DNA of 64,000 bases. It comes from Sinomonas terrae (GTDB lineage Bacteria > Actinomycetota > Actinomycetes > Actinomycetales > Micrococcaceae). Shown one piece after another: positions 19,393-28,455 of this stretch (within the stretch, counting starts at the first letter, position 1; each line of letters starts with the position of its first letter). The position numbers were made by a program, and so were the translations under genes. The notes under the pieces are model-generated. The model saw nothing but the letters and a program-made list of their open reading frames with translations. It was not told where the DNA came from and did no database searches. The stretch is taken from NCBI RefSeq assembly GCF_022539255.1, contig NZ_JAKZBV010000001.1, forward strand, positions 3,224,001-3,288,000, in the 5' to 3' direction.

Positions 19393-20223
19393 TCAGCGGA
19401 GGAAGAGGGCGCGGAGCCGTCGCGTAGTGAAGGCGAGACCCAGGAGGATCATGACGACGTAGTAGAGCAGGTGGACCAGGGTCAGAACGCTGAACGCGCC
19501 CGTGCTGATCTCGCGCATGAGCTCGACTCCGTGCCACAGCGGGAGCGCCTGGACGATCCACTGAACTGGCTCCGGGTAGATGCTGAGCGGGTAGAACGTC
19601 GCGGAGAAGAGGAACATCGGGAGCATGACGAAGGTGATGATGTCCATCTGCTGGAACGTCTTCATATAGCTCGTGATGGCCATCCCGAAACTCGCGAAGC
19701 CGAACGCGACCATAACCGCCGCGGGGACGAGCAGGAGGGTCCACGGCGTCGTGATGAGGCCCATGACGGCCATGACCCCGGTGAAGCCGAGCGCGTACAG
19801 GAAGCCGCGGAACAGTGCCATGAAGATCTCGCCGGCGGCGATATCGAAGGGCCCGAGCGACGTATAGAGCATGCTCTGGTACAGCTTCCCGAAGTGCATC
19901 TTGAAGAAGATGTTCCAGGTCGAGTCGTAGATCGCCCCGTTCATTGCGGAGACCGCAAGGAGCGCGGGAGCGATGTATGCCGCGTAGCTGATCGGCGCAC
20001 CGCTCGGCCCCTGGACCGAGCCCACGAGTCGCCCGAGGCCGATGCCCATGGAGAGCAGGTAGAACACCGGCTCGAAGAAGCCCGAGACGAGCACGACCCA
20101 GTTCTGGCTCTTGATGACGCGGAAGCCCCGCTCGATCACGGCACGTGCGTTCCGCGAGTAGAGCGCGCTCAGGGGGCGACGGTCGGGCGCCAGGAGGTAG
20201 TCGTCGTCGTGCAGGATGCTCAT
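19393..20223 (-). CDS. ABC-2 type transporter permease (second subunit)
   Basis: Membrane half of an exporter, 276 aa, six predicted helices. 'SQNWVVLVSGFFEPVFYLLS' and 'YAAYIAPALLAVSAMNGAIY' match the NodJ/DrrB-like ABC2_membrane pattern, and 'MLPMFLFSATFYPLSIYPEP' is the characteristic motif before the last helices. Its ATG overlaps the stop of the neighbouring permease (ATGA). The N-terminal 'DDDYLLAPDRRPLSALYSRN' is cytoplasmic. The substrate is unknown. Confidence 0.9.
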   Translation of the reverse strand: MSILHDDDYLLAPDRRPLSALYSRNARAVIERGFRVIKSQNWVVLVSGFFEPVFYLLSMGIGLGRLVGSVQGPSGAPISYAAYIAPALLAVSAMNGAIYDSTWNIFFKMHFGKLYQSMLYTSLGPFDIAAGEIFMALFRGFLYALGFTGVMAVMGLITTPWTLLLVPAAVMVAFGFASFGMAITSYMKTFQQMDIITFVMLPMFLFSATFYPLSIYPEPVQWIVQALPLWHGVELMREISTGAFSVLTLVHLLYYVVMILLGLAFTTRRLRALFLR

Positions 20224-21056
20224 GCGTCCATCCGCCTCGCATAGTTGCGGCGAGCCCAGATCATGCCCGCAACGCCGAGAGCCGCGAGGTAGAGGACGTG
20301 GACAGCGACAAGCCAGAGGGGCTCGGTGGGCCCTACGGTCGCGAGGCGACCGAGCTGATTGCCGTGCCACAGCGGGGAGAGCCAGCCGATCCACTGCATC
20401 GGCCGGGGCATGGTCTCGAGCGGGTAGAACGTGCCTGAGAACAGGAAGAGCGGCATGACGATGAAGCGCTGGATCATGGAGAACTGGAAATTCTCCTTGT
20501 TGATCCGGGCCGCGTAGGCCATGAGCGGTGTTCCGAACGCCATTCCGGCGAGGACGCCGATGGGGATGATAAGCCATGAGAAGGGGCTCACCGCTGCACC
20601 GAACGCGAGCATGATGAGGAAGAACACCGTACACTGCACGAGCAGCCGGACCCCGACCGCCATGACGTGGCCCGCTGCGAGCTGCCCCGGCACGAGCGGT
20701 GTGACGTGGGGGCCGTAGTAGATGCGGCGCCATTTGAAGCCGTCCATGACGGGGAACATCATCTCGTTCGCGCACGTCATGACGGAGCTCGAGACGAGCA
20801 GGGCGGGAGCTGCAAACGCAAGGTAGCCGACGCCGGCGAAGTGCGCGGTGGGGCTTCGATCGACGATCGAGGCGAGGCCGACGCCCATCGAGAAGAGGTA
20901 GAGGAGCGGGTTGCCGACGCTCGTGACGACGATCGTGACGACGTACGCGCGCATGCTGCGCAGCATGTGCTCCATGAAGTAGAACGAGCCCCAGCGACGC
21001 GCCTTGGCCGCCGAGACCTCCGGCGCCTGGGCTTCGAGACGGTGGCCCTCAGTCAA
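20220..21056 (-). CDS. ABC-2 type transporter permease (first subunit)
   Basis: 278 aa paralogue of the next permease, with the same architecture: 'YVVTIVVTSVGNPLLYLFSM', 'YLAFAAPALLVSSSVMTCAN', 'VMPLFLFSGTFYPLETMPRP'. The reading opens with TTG 21056, overlapping the ATPase stop by 8 bases; no better start occurs for about 27 codons. The two permeases and the ATPase form one exporter, similar in design to NodIJ and daunorubicin-resistance transporters. Confidence 0.9.
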   Translation of the reverse strand: MTEGHRLEAQAPEVSAAKARRWGSFYFMEHMLRSMRAYVVTIVVTSVGNPLLYLFSMGVGLASIVDRSPTAHFAGVGYLAFAAPALLVSSSVMTCANEMMFPVMDGFKWRRIYYGPHVTPLVPGQLAAGHVMAVGVRLLVQCTVFFLIMLAFGAAVSPFSWLIIPIGVLAGMAFGTPLMAYAARINKENFQFSMIQRFIVMPLFLFSGTFYPLETMPRPMQWIGWLSPLWHGNQLGRLATVGPTEPLWLVAVHVLYLAALGVAGMIWARRNYARRMDA

Positions 21057-22029
21057 TGAGGGACCGCCCGGTCAGCCGCAAGAAGACGTCCTCGAGAGAG
21101 GCGCGCCGTACGAGCGAGGTGATGGGACGCAGCCCTCTCGCGCGGATGACTTCGAGGGACTCCTCGCCGTTCTCGCTGTACACGAGCACCCGGTCCGGCA
21201 GCACCTCGATTCGGTCCCCCGTCCCGTCCAGCTGATCCGCAGCAGCACGGTTGCGATCGGCGCCGAACCGCACCTCGAGCACCTCTCGGCTCGAATGCTT
21301 CCGGATGAGTTCCGCCGGTGATCCCTCGGCCATGATCTGGCCTTTGTCGACGACGATGAGGCGATCGCACAGCTGCTCCGCCTCGTCCATGTAGTGGGTG
21401 GTGAGGACGAGCGTCACGCCCCGCTCCTTGAGGCGGAAGAGGCGATCCCAGAGAACGTGTCGTGCCTGCGGGTCAAGCCCTGTCGTGGGCTCATCCAGAA
21501 GGAGGATCTTCGGGTCATTGATGAGCGAACGTGCGATGGTGAGACGACGTTTCATGCCGCCGGACAGCGAGTCGACTCGGGCCTTCGCCTTGTCCTCGAG
21601 CTGGGCGAATTCGAGGAGCTCATCGGCGCGCTCGGCGAGGTAGCTGCGCGAGAGCCCGAAATAGCGCCCGTAGATGATGAGGTTGTCCCGGACACGAAGC
21701 TCTTCGTCGAGGTTGTCCTGCTGCGGTACGACGCCCAAGTGCGCGCGGACTTCGGGACCTTGCAATTCCGGGTCGAGGCCCATGATGTCCAGCTGGCCGC
21801 TCGTGCGCTGGCTGACGCCGCCGATCATCCTCATCGTGGTCGATTTCCCCGCCCCGTTGGGCCCGAGGAGGCCAAAAGACTCCCCCGCAGGAACGTCGAA
21901 GCTGATGCCATCCACCGCGTTGACATCCCCGTAGGTCTTCACGAGATCCCGCGCCGAGATGACCGGCTGCGCGGCACGGGCACTCGTCACCACCGTCCCC
22001 CCGGCAACCCCCTGTGCTTCATGCGACAC
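21049..22029 (-). CDS. ABC transporter ATP-binding protein (NodI/DrrA type)
   Basis: 326 aa energising the adjacent permeases. Walker A 'FGLLGPNGAGKSTTMRMI', Q-loop 'LGVVPQQDNLDEEL', signature 'VDSLSGGMKRRLTIARSL', Walker B 'ILLLDEPTTGLDPQAR', H-loop 'LVLTTHYMDEAE'. The C-terminal 90 residues are the DrrA-like extension ending 'ASLEDVFLRLTGRSLID'. GTG start at 22029. In this family the substrates include drugs, antibiotics and Nod factors. Confidence 0.93.
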   Translation of the reverse strand: MSHEAQGVAGGTVVTSARAAQPVISARDLVKTYGDVNAVDGISFDVPAGESFGLLGPNGAGKSTTMRMIGGVSQRTSGQLDIMGLDPELQGPEVRAHLGVVPQQDNLDEELRVRDNLIIYGRYFGLSRSYLAERADELLEFAQLEDKAKARVDSLSGGMKRRLTIARSLINDPKILLLDEPTTGLDPQARHVLWDRLFRLKERGVTLVLTTHYMDEAEQLCDRLIVVDKGQIMAEGSPAELIRKHSSREVLEVRFGADRNRAAADQLDGTGDRIEVLPDRVLVYSENGEESLEVIRARGLRPITSLVRRASLEDVFLRLTGRSLID

Positions 22030-22159
22030 TCACCGCACACTACTCGACAAGCAAGGCCACCGGAAGGGATTCCGGCCATTTTCTGCAACGCATCTTTCAG
22101 AAACCGGGCGAGCTGTCCGGGGGCCTCCATTCGCGCTGGGGAAACGTGCTGAGGTCGCG

Positions 22160-22528
22160 CTAGCCCTGGTAGGAATCGCCGCGGAGCACCTCAAGGCGTT
22201 GCCGGTATTCGGTCTCGTCGATCTCGCCACGGGCAAAGCGTTCCCGCAGCACCGATTCGGCGCTCCCAGCAGAGTCAACGCCTGGACGCGCGGCACGGAG
22301 GTCGCCTTGGTACGGGCCCGCTTGGTAGGGGCCTTCCTGGTTCGGGCCTGCCTGGTATTGGCCTGCCTGGTACTGGTCCCAGTGACGGCGCCACCAGAAG
22401 CGACGACCGATTGTGAAGAACAGCACGATCAGCAGAATCCAGAACAGCGGGATGAGCAGGAACCACGGCCAGAACCAGGGGCCATGCCATGCGGTGTCGG
22501 CGGCAACGAGTGCGGGGGTCATGATCAT
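22160..22528 (-). CDS. SHOCT domain membrane protein
   Basis: 122 aa. Short N-terminal outside part, one strong helix (WFLLIPLFWILLIVLFFTIG), a basic WRRHW patch, a Gln/Tyr/Gly-rich linker with repeats of the form YQAGPNQEGPYQAGPYQG, and a C-terminal SHOCT motif (LRERFARGEIDETEYRQRLE). SHOCT is a short oligomerisation module. The linker repeat is also visible in DNA as direct repeats at about 22300-22375. No partner is evident. Confidence 0.85.
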   Translation of the reverse strand: MIMTPALVAADTAWHGPWFWPWFLLIPLFWILLIVLFFTIGRRFWWRRHWDQYQAGQYQAGPNQEGPYQAGPYQGDLRAARPGVDSAGSAESVLRERFARGEIDETEYRQRLEVLRGDSYQG

Positions 22529-22715
22529 GATGACGACGTCTCCTCGGACAGATCGGCTGACCTTCAGCCGCTGATTCCAGTCTTCTCAAGGCCGGTCCCC
22601 AGCGCGTCCGCCAGACGGAGTCACCTGCCGAGAGCGCCTACTCTGCCGGGAGCAACCTCACCTACTCAACAGGCGAGCGCTCAGCAGGCGAGCGCTCAGC
22701 AGCCGAGCGTCCGGA

Positions 22716-23384
22716 TCATCCCAGCCACCCGGGCCTGACGAGGCCGGATTCGTAGGCGAGGACCACCAGCTGGGCCCGGTCACGCAGCCCGAACTTGGTC
22801 ATGGCACGGGAAACGTGCGTTTTGGCGGTCAGCGGCGTGATGTAGAGGCGCGCGCCGATCTCGGCGTTATTGAGCCCATGGCCCACGAGAGCCACCACCT
22901 CGCGTTCCCGCTCCGTGAGCTGCGCGACGTCGACCGGCGCCGTGTTCGGGGTCGACGGCCGCTCTGCCGCGAGCCGCTCGAGCAGCCGCCGCGTCACGGA
23001 CGGCGAGAGCATCGCATCGCCCTCATGCACCGCTCGCACAGCGCGGATCAACTCGTCCGGGTCCGTGTCCTTGACGAGAAATCCGCTCGCTCCCGAGCGG
23101 ATCGCACCGGTGACATACTCGTCGAGTTCGAACGTCGTGAGGATGATGATCCGCACCCCCTCAGGCTGAGCCTCGAGAATCCGGCGGGTTGCCTCAAGCC
23201 CGTCGCCGCCCGGCATACGGATGTCCATGAGCACGACATCCGGCGTGAGCCGTCCCGCCTGAGCAACGGCCTCCGCCCCGGTGCCGGCCTCACCCACCAC
23301 CTCCATGTCCGGCTCGGCATCCAGAAGCGCCCGGAAGCCCGCGCGGAGCAGCGCTTGATCGTCGGCTATCAGGATGCGGATCAC
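22716..23384 (-). CDS. NarL/LuxR-type response regulator
   Basis: 222 aa. Receiver domain with acidic pair in 'RILIADDQALLRAGFRALLD', phosphoacceptor Asp in 'PDVVLMDIRMPGGDGLEA', Thr in 'IIILTTFELDEYV' and Lys in 'GFLVKDTDPDEL'. C-terminal HTH 'LTEREREVVALVGHGLNNAE' and 'LTAKTHVSRAMTKFGLRDRA'. GTG start overlaps the kinase stop by four bases, so regulator and kinase are co-translated. Targets are unknown; the exporter and SHOCT genes just downstream on the same strand are natural candidates (inference). Confidence 0.95.
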   Translation of the reverse strand: MIRILIADDQALLRAGFRALLDAEPDMEVVGEAGTGAEAVAQAGRLTPDVVLMDIRMPGGDGLEATRRILEAQPEGVRIIILTTFELDEYVTGAIRSGASGFLVKDTDPDELIRAVRAVHEGDAMLSPSVTRRLLERLAAERPSTPNTAPVDVAQLTEREREVVALVGHGLNNAEIGARLYITPLTAKTHVSRAMTKFGLRDRAQLVVLAYESGLVRPGWLG

Positions 23385-24568
23385 CGGCCGTCCCTCTCGT
23401 CGAAAGCTTCGGGGAGCAACGCGCGGACGAGGAGACCGCCGTCGTCCGTCAGGGTCAACGTCCCACCCGCGGCTTCCACGCGCTCCCGCATGCCGCGAAG
23501 CCCCGAACCGACGGCCGCACCGCGGAGCCCGGAGCCGTCGTCGTGCACTTCGACAGAGATGCTTCCATCGCGCCGTGCGATCCGCACGTGCACGCGCTGG
23601 GCGCCAGCGTGGCGCACCGTGTTGGTGAGGCCCTCCTGCACCACGCGGTAGACGATGCGCTGGAGGGCGGGCGACGGCGGCGGGTCGAGTTCGGCGTCGA
23701 GAGTCACGTCGAGACCGGTCCCCCGCGCATCCTCGATGAGCGCCGGGACACGTTCGAGCGGCGCGCCCGGCGTCACCGGCACGTCCTGACGAAGGACGCC
23801 GAGCAGCTCGCGGACCTCGCCGAGGGCCTCGTGGCTTGCCTGCTTGATCGCCTCGAGCGCAGGCCGGAGCTCCTCGGGACGACGCTCGGCCAAGTGGAGA
23901 GCGACACTCGCGCGGACGTTGATGAGCGAGAGCGAATGGGCGACCACGTCGTGAATGTCCCGCGCGAGGTCGAGGCGTTCCTGGTCTCGAGCCTCACGCC
24001 GCCGAGCCTCCCACTCCCTCCGCCGTGCCGCGAGACGCTCGCGACGCACCCGCAGCCCCTCCCCGATCAGCACGACGACGGCGGTCCACGCCGCAACCGC
24101 CGCGGGTCGAAGCCAGTCCCCGCTCGGGAGGCCCCACGCAGCGACGCCGGCAATGACGACGGCGCCCGAGGCCCACGTCCAGCGGCGTGCCCCCGCTGCG
24201 GTGGCAAAGAGGAACGCGAGGGCGGGCGAAATCAGAACCGGGCCCCACGGATATCCGAGCGCGAAATACACGATCGTGACCGCAGCGACGGCCGCCGCCA
24301 CCGGGCCCGGCCGCCACCTCAAGGCCAGGAGGAGCGCAGGACCGGCGGCGAGGAGGATGATTCCGACGACGTCGAGTGGGCGCGCCCCGGTCTGGTGGAC
24401 CGAGGCGACGTGCGTCCCCGCGAGTTGGACGAGGGCGAGGACGATTGCGCCCGCGAGCCGCGCCGGCCACGGAAGGCGACGATGACGCCACGGGCCACTG
24501 TGCCAGGAGGACGCGGCTCGCCCGTCGGGCACCAAGCCTTCCCCGTCGTCGTCCTGTCTGGCCCGCAT
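23381..24568 (-). CDS. Two-component sensor histidine kinase (NarL-partner type)
   Basis: 395 aa. N-terminal membrane domain with about five hydrophobic segments and no large extracellular loop, then dimerisation/phosphoacceptor helix 'LARDIHDVVAHSLSLINVRA' (HisKA_3, His of RDIHDVVAH), and an HATPase with 'EGLTNTVRHAGAQRVHV' and 'GSGLRGMRERVEAAGGTLTL'. This is the DesK/LiaS-like class with an intramembrane sensing design. It is transcribed together with the response regulator. Confidence 0.93.
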   Translation of the reverse strand: MRARQDDDGEGLVPDGRAASSWHSGPWRHRRLPWPARLAGAIVLALVQLAGTHVASVHQTGARPLDVVGIILLAAGPALLLALRWRPGPVAAAVAAVTIVYFALGYPWGPVLISPALAFLFATAAGARRWTWASGAVVIAGVAAWGLPSGDWLRPAAVAAWTAVVVLIGEGLRVRRERLAARRREWEARRREARDQERLDLARDIHDVVAHSLSLINVRASVALHLAERRPEELRPALEAIKQASHEALGEVRELLGVLRQDVPVTPGAPLERVPALIEDARGTGLDVTLDAELDPPPSPALQRIVYRVVQEGLTNTVRHAGAQRVHVRIARRDGSISVEVHDDGSGLRGAAVGSGLRGMRERVEAAGGTLTLTDDGGLLVRALLPEAFDERDGR

Positions 24569-24707
24569 GGTGCCGAGCCTACGCGCCGGAGGCCCGCGCC
24601 GTCGTCGGCCGCTCGGCGCACGTGAGCCTACTCCCCAAGGAGCACGCTTCCGCTTCTAACGAGCTCGCCCTCGCGGCCGCCAGCAACGAAGCGGCCCAAG
24701 ACCACGT

Positions 24708-24755
24708 CACGCCGTCACCTCCGCAGGGTAACAACCCTGCGGAGGTGACGGCGTG
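24708..24755 (-). terminator. Terminator of glyA-folD
   Basis: Perfect 22-bp arms (24708-24729 and 24734-24755) with a 4-base loop, 17 bases beyond the folD stop. One of the strongest hairpins in the window. Confidence 0.85.
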
Positions 24756-24772
24756 ACGGGAGCCGCTGGGGC

Positions 24773-25696
24773 TCAGGAGGTGGCAGGGGCCTGGCGCTCG
24801 GCGGCCTGGCGCTCGGCGGCCTCGACGACGTTGGTCATCAGCAGCGCCACCGTCATGGGGCCAACCCCGCCCGGGTTCGGCGAGAGGTAGCCAGCCACTT
24901 CGGCAACTCGGGGATCGACATCGCCGAACACCTTCGGCTTGCCGCCCTCGGGATCGTCCTCTCGGGTCACGCCGACATCGAGCACGGCCGCTCCCGGCTT
25001 GACGTTCTCCGGCTTGACGATGTGCTTGACGCCCGCGGCGGCGACAATGACATCGGCCCGGCGCAGGTGCTCTGACAGGTCCTGGGTACCGGTGTGCGTG
25101 AGCGTGACGGTCGCGTTGATCGCGCGCCGCGTCAGCAGCAGCGGGATCGAACGGCCGATCGTGACACCGCGGCCGACGACGACGACGTGCTTGCCCTTGA
25201 GGTCGTAGTCGTTGCGGAGCAGGAGCTCGATCACACCGCGGGGCGTGCAGGGCAGCGGAGTCTCGATCGGGTGGTTCACATTGAGCACGAGCCGCCCGAG
25301 GTTGGTCGGGTGGAGCCCGTCCGCGTCCTTCGCCGGGTCGATCCGCTCGAGGATCGCGTCCGTGTTGAGGTGCTTCGGCAGCGGGAGCTGCACGATGTAT
25401 CCGTGGCAGGCCGGGTCGGCGTTGAGCTCGTCGATCAGCGCCTCGACCTCCTCTTGGGTGGCGTCCGCGGGCAGCGCCTTCTGGATCGAGTTCATCCCGA
25501 TCCCGACCGACTGCTTGTGCTTCATCCCTACGTAGAGCTGCGAGGCCGGGTCAGCACCCACGAGCACCGTCGCGATTCCCGGGGTGATGCCCTTGGCCTT
25601 CAGCGCCGCGACCCGCTCGGAGAGTTCGGCCTTGATGGCTGCCGAGGCGGCCCTTCCGTCGAGGACGACTGCGCCAGTCGAAGCAGTGGAGGTCAT
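24773..25696 (-). CDS. folD: Methylenetetrahydrofolate dehydrogenase / methenyltetrahydrofolate cyclohydrolase
   Basis: Bifunctional enzyme interconverting 5,10-methylene-THF and 10-formyl-THF. 307 aa. Active-site Tyr/Lys in '[16 protein letters not shown]', the '[13 protein letters not shown]' signature, NADP-binding '[19 protein letters not shown]', and the C-terminal '[20 protein letters not shown]'. I take ATG 25696, eight bases after the glyA stop, rather than the GTG at 25711 that overlaps it. Co-transcribed with glyA behind the ZTP riboswitch. Confidence 0.96.
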   Translation of the reverse strand: MTSTASTGAVVLDGRAASAAIKAELSERVAALKAKGITPGIATVLVGADPASQLYVGMKHKQSVGIGMNSIQKALPADATQEEVEALIDELNADPACHGYIVQLPLPKHLNTDAILERIDPAKDADGLHPTNLGRLVLNVNHPIETPLPCTPRGVIELLLRNDYDLKGKHVVVVGRGVTIGRSIPLLLTRRAINATVTLTHTGTQDLSEHLRRADVIVAAAGVKHIVKPENVKPGAAVLDVGVTREDDPEGGKPKVFGDVDPRVAEVAGYLSPNPGGVGPMTVALLMTNVVEAAERQAAERQAPATS

Positions 25697-25704
25697 GGAC
25701 GCGC

Positions 25705-26997
25705 TCACCACTCCTCGTGGCCCGGGTACAGCGGGAAGTCGTTCGCGAGCTTGTCGACGCGAGCCCGCAGGGATTCGAGGTCCGCTCCGCCCTTGAGCGC
25801 GGTGGCGATGATGTCGCCGACCTCTGTGAACTCGTTGGCGCCGAAGCCGCGCGTCGCGAGCGCAGGGGTTCCGATGCGCAGGCCGGAGGTCACCATCGGC
25901 GGACGCGGGTCGAACGGGACGGCGTTGCGGTTGACGGTGATGCCCACGGCGTGGAGCAGGTCCTCGGCCTGCTGGCCGTCCAGCTCCGAGTTGCGGAGGT
26001 CGACGAGAACGAGGTGGACATCGGTGCCGCCCGTGAGCACGGAGACGCCGGCTTCCGCGACGTCCTGCTGGTTGAGGCGGTCAGCGATGATGCGGGCGCC
26101 CTCGAGCACGCGCTCCTGGCGCTCCTTGAACTCCTCCGAGCCCGCGATCTTGAAGGCCACGGCCTTGGCTGCGATGACGTGCATGAGCGGGCCGCCCTGC
26201 TGGCCCGGGAAGACGTTCGAGTTGAGCTTTTTGCCGAACTCCTGCTTCGCGAGAATCACGCCCGAGCGGGGACCCGCGAGCGTCTTGTGGACGGTCGAGG
26301 TGACGACGTGCGAGTGCGGCACGGGGCTAGGGTGCAGGCCAGCGGCGACCAGGCCGGCGAAGTGCGCCATGTCAGTCCAGAGGTACGCGCCGACCTCGTC
26401 GGCGATCGAGCGGAACGCGGTGAAGTCGAGGTGCCGCGGGTATGCGGACCAGCCCGCGATGATGACCTGCGGGCGCTCGGCGAGGGCCTGCTCGCGGAGC
26501 TTGTCCATGTCGACGCGGAACGTGTCCTCCTCGACCTGGTACGCGGCCACCTGGTAGAGCTTGCCCGAGAAGTTGAGCTTCATGCCGTGCGTGAGGTGGC
26601 CGCCGTGGGCGAGGGAGAGGCCGAGGATCTTGTCGCCCGGATTGATGAGCGCGGAGAGGGCTGCGGCGTTGGCCTGGGCGCCCGAGTGCGGCTGGACGTT
26701 CGCGAACTCGGCGCCGAACAGGGCCTTGACGCGGTCGATCGCGAGGTTCTCGGCGACGTCGACGTATTCGCAGCCGCCGTAGTAGCGGCGGCCCGGGTAG
26801 CCCTCGGCGTACTTGTTCGTGAGAACCGAGCCCTGTGCTTCCATGACGGCTCGGGGCGCGAAGTTCTCGGACGCGATCATCTCGAGCGTGCCACGCTGGC
26901 GCCCGAGCTCCTGGTCGAGGACGGCGGCGATCTCAGGATCGACGTCGGCGAGGGGAAGGTTGCTGACGGAGGACACGGTGGGATTCGCGGTGGTCAC
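25705..26997 (-). CDS. glyA: Serine hydroxymethyltransferase
   Basis: PLP enzyme converting serine plus THF to glycine plus 5,10-methylene-THF. 430 aa. PLP lysine in '[20 protein letters not shown]', N-terminal 'LELIASENF'-type segment seen as '[19 protein letters not shown]', and '[20 protein letters not shown]'. GTG start at 26997 with AGGAGA ten bases upstream; the longer frame to 27201 runs through the riboswitch and is not translated. First gene of a two-gene folate unit. Confidence 0.96.
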   Translation of the reverse strand: MTTANPTVSSVSNLPLADVDPEIAAVLDQELGRQRGTLEMIASENFAPRAVMEAQGSVLTNKYAEGYPGRRYYGGCEYVDVAENLAIDRVKALFGAEFANVQPHSGAQANAAALSALINPGDKILGLSLAHGGHLTHGMKLNFSGKLYQVAAYQVEEDTFRVDMDKLREQALAERPQVIIAGWSAYPRHLDFTAFRSIADEVGAYLWTDMAHFAGLVAAGLHPSPVPHSHVVTSTVHKTLAGPRSGVILAKQEFGKKLNSNVFPGQQGGPLMHVIAAKAVAFKIAGSEEFKERQERVLEGARIIADRLNQQDVAEAGVSVLTGGTDVHLVLVDLRNSELDGQQAEDLLHAVGITVNRNAVPFDPRPPMVTSGLRIGTPALATRGFGANEFTEVGDIIATALKGGADLESLRARVDKLANDFPLYPGHEEW

Positions 26998-27099
26998 GGG
27001 ATCTCCTGGATTTGGGCTCGGCGTGCTACTGGTCAGGCTACCGGCCGTTTCGCCCGTGCCGGAACTGGATGGCGGGGCATGACGGCGCAGCGTGCTCGA

Positions 27100-27225
27100 C
27101 CCCCGGCCCAGGCGTACGACCCGTGGTGTCCCGTTCGCGCCGCCTCCCCAGAGCTGAAGCCCTTCGGCGGTGACGCTTGCCGCTCCCCGGTGGTGATCCA
27201 CCCAACGCCAGTCGCGACCACGTCA
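27100..27225 (-). promoter_or_regulatory. ZTP (pfl) riboswitch controlling glyA-folD
   Basis: On the minus strand, starting near 27222, the RNA reads GCGACUGGCG, a GGGUGGAUCACCACC hairpin and GGGGAGCG, then after about 75 bases CGCCUGGGCC (27114-27105). These are the two conserved halves of the ZTP/ZMP aptamer, which senses the purine intermediate that accumulates when 10-formyl-THF is short. About 105 bases separate it from the glyA start and must hold the expression platform. Gene content (glyA, folD) is exactly what this class controls. The rest of 26998-27326 carries the promoters of glyA and of the divergent gene. Confidence 0.88.
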
Positions 27226-27301
27226 GTCTACCCCGCGGACGGCGTGGGAATAGGCGGGCTGTGCGGGAACAGAGGGCGCTGTGGTGTGGTTACATCGATT
27301 G

Positions 27302-27313
27302 TTGACACGTCAA
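27302..27313. promoter_or_regulatory. Palindrome just upstream of the flavoprotein gene
   Basis: TTGAC-AC-GTCAA, 13 bases before the ATG and partly next to the ribosome site. It could be an operator acting on the flavoprotein gene or the divergent glyA promoter. No regulator is identified. Confidence 0.3.
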
Positions 27314-27326
27314 TGGAGAGAGCTTG

Positions 27327-28445
27327 ATGGAGGCGCCGAGGACCGTGCTGAGGACTGTGGTGATCGGCGCAGGGCAGGCCGGCCTGAGCGCGGCCTACTG
27401 GCTGCAACGCCGAGGCCTCCGGCCGTGGGAGGACTTCGTCGTCCTGGACGGCAACGACGGGCCGGGCGGCGCGTGGCGTCACCGGTGGGACTCCTTGACG
27501 TTCGACGCCGCACACGGCCTCCACCCGCTCTCCGGGCTCCCGCTCGAGGCGCCCGACCCTGCGGAGCCGAGCTCCGCCGTCGTCAGCCGCTACTTCGGCG
27601 AGTACGAGCGCACCTTCGGGCTGCCCCTCGAGCGGCCCGTCCGAGTCACCTCCGTGACGAGGGAAGCGGACGACGACGGCCCACTCCTCGTGCACGCGGC
27701 GGACGGTCGGGTGTGGCACGCGAGGTCGGTCATCAGCGCCACGGGCACGTGGGACCGGGCCCACTGGCCGCGCTACCCCGGCCAGGAGACGTTCCTTGGG
27801 CGTCAGCTCCACACCCACGACTTCGTCTCCGCCGAAGAGTTCCGGGGCCAGCGCGTCCTGATCGTCGGCGCCGGGACGTCGGCCCTCCAGTTCCTCCTCC
27901 AGCTCGACGCGGCGGGGGCAACGACGTTCTGGTCCACACGCCGCGCCCCCGACTTCCGCAAGGCGCCCTTCGACGCGGACTGGGGCATCGCCGTCGAACG
28001 CGGGGTCAACGAGCGCACGCGCGCCGGCCTGCCGCCGCTCAGCGTGGTCGCGGCTACCGGCCTCCCGCTCACCGAGCAATACCGCGACGGGATCGAGCGC
28101 GGCGTGCTGGTCTCCCTCGGGCCGCTTGAACGGCTGACTCCGGACGGAGCCGTGCTCGCGGACGGAACCGAGCTGCGGCTCGATGCGATCCTCTGGGCCA
28201 CGGGATTCCGGGCCTCTCTGGGGCACCTTTCGCCGCTCGGGCTCCGCGAGCGCGGTGGCGGGATCCTCATGGCCGACGACGGCGTGAGCGTCGTGCGGGA
28301 GCCCCGTCTGTTCCTCGTGGGGTACGGCGCCTCGGCATCGACCGTAGGGGCGACCCGGGCCGGCCGCGCCGCAGCGCTCGCCTCCCTGCGCCGGCTCGAG
28401 GCCGTGCGCCGGCCCGAGAACCTTGAAGCGTCGCGCAGCGCTTAA
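27327..28445 (+). CDS. FAD-dependent monooxygenase-like oxidoreductase
   Basis: 372 aa flavoprotein of the flavin-containing monooxygenase / YUCCA-CzcO-like group. FAD motif at the N-terminus 'VVIGAGQAGLSAAYWLQR', then 'GPGGAWRHRWDSLTFDAA' (family GxGGxW), NADP motif 'VLIVGAGTSALQFLLQL', and 'AILWATGFRASLGHL', the ATG-type motif closing the FAD site. The substrate is unknown. ATG at 27327 follows GGAGAGAG. It lies divergent from glyA and ends 10 bases before purU, so it may share the transcript. Confidence 0.88.
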   Translation: MEAPRTVLRTVVIGAGQAGLSAAYWLQRRGLRPWEDFVVLDGNDGPGGAWRHRWDSLTFDAAHGLHPLSGLPLEAPDPAEPSSAVVSRYFGEYERTFGLPLERPVRVTSVTREADDDGPLLVHAADGRVWHARSVISATGTWDRAHWPRYPGQETFLGRQLHTHDFVSAEEFRGQRVLIVGAGTSALQFLLQLDAAGATTFWSTRRAPDFRKAPFDADWGIAVERGVNERTRAGLPPLSVVAATGLPLTEQYRDGIERGVLVSLGPLERLTPDGAVLADGTELRLDAILWATGFRASLGHLSPLGLRERGGGILMADDGVSVVREPRLFLVGYGASASTVGATRAGRAAALASLRRLEAVRRPENLEASRSA

Positions 28446-28455
28446 CCTATACAGC

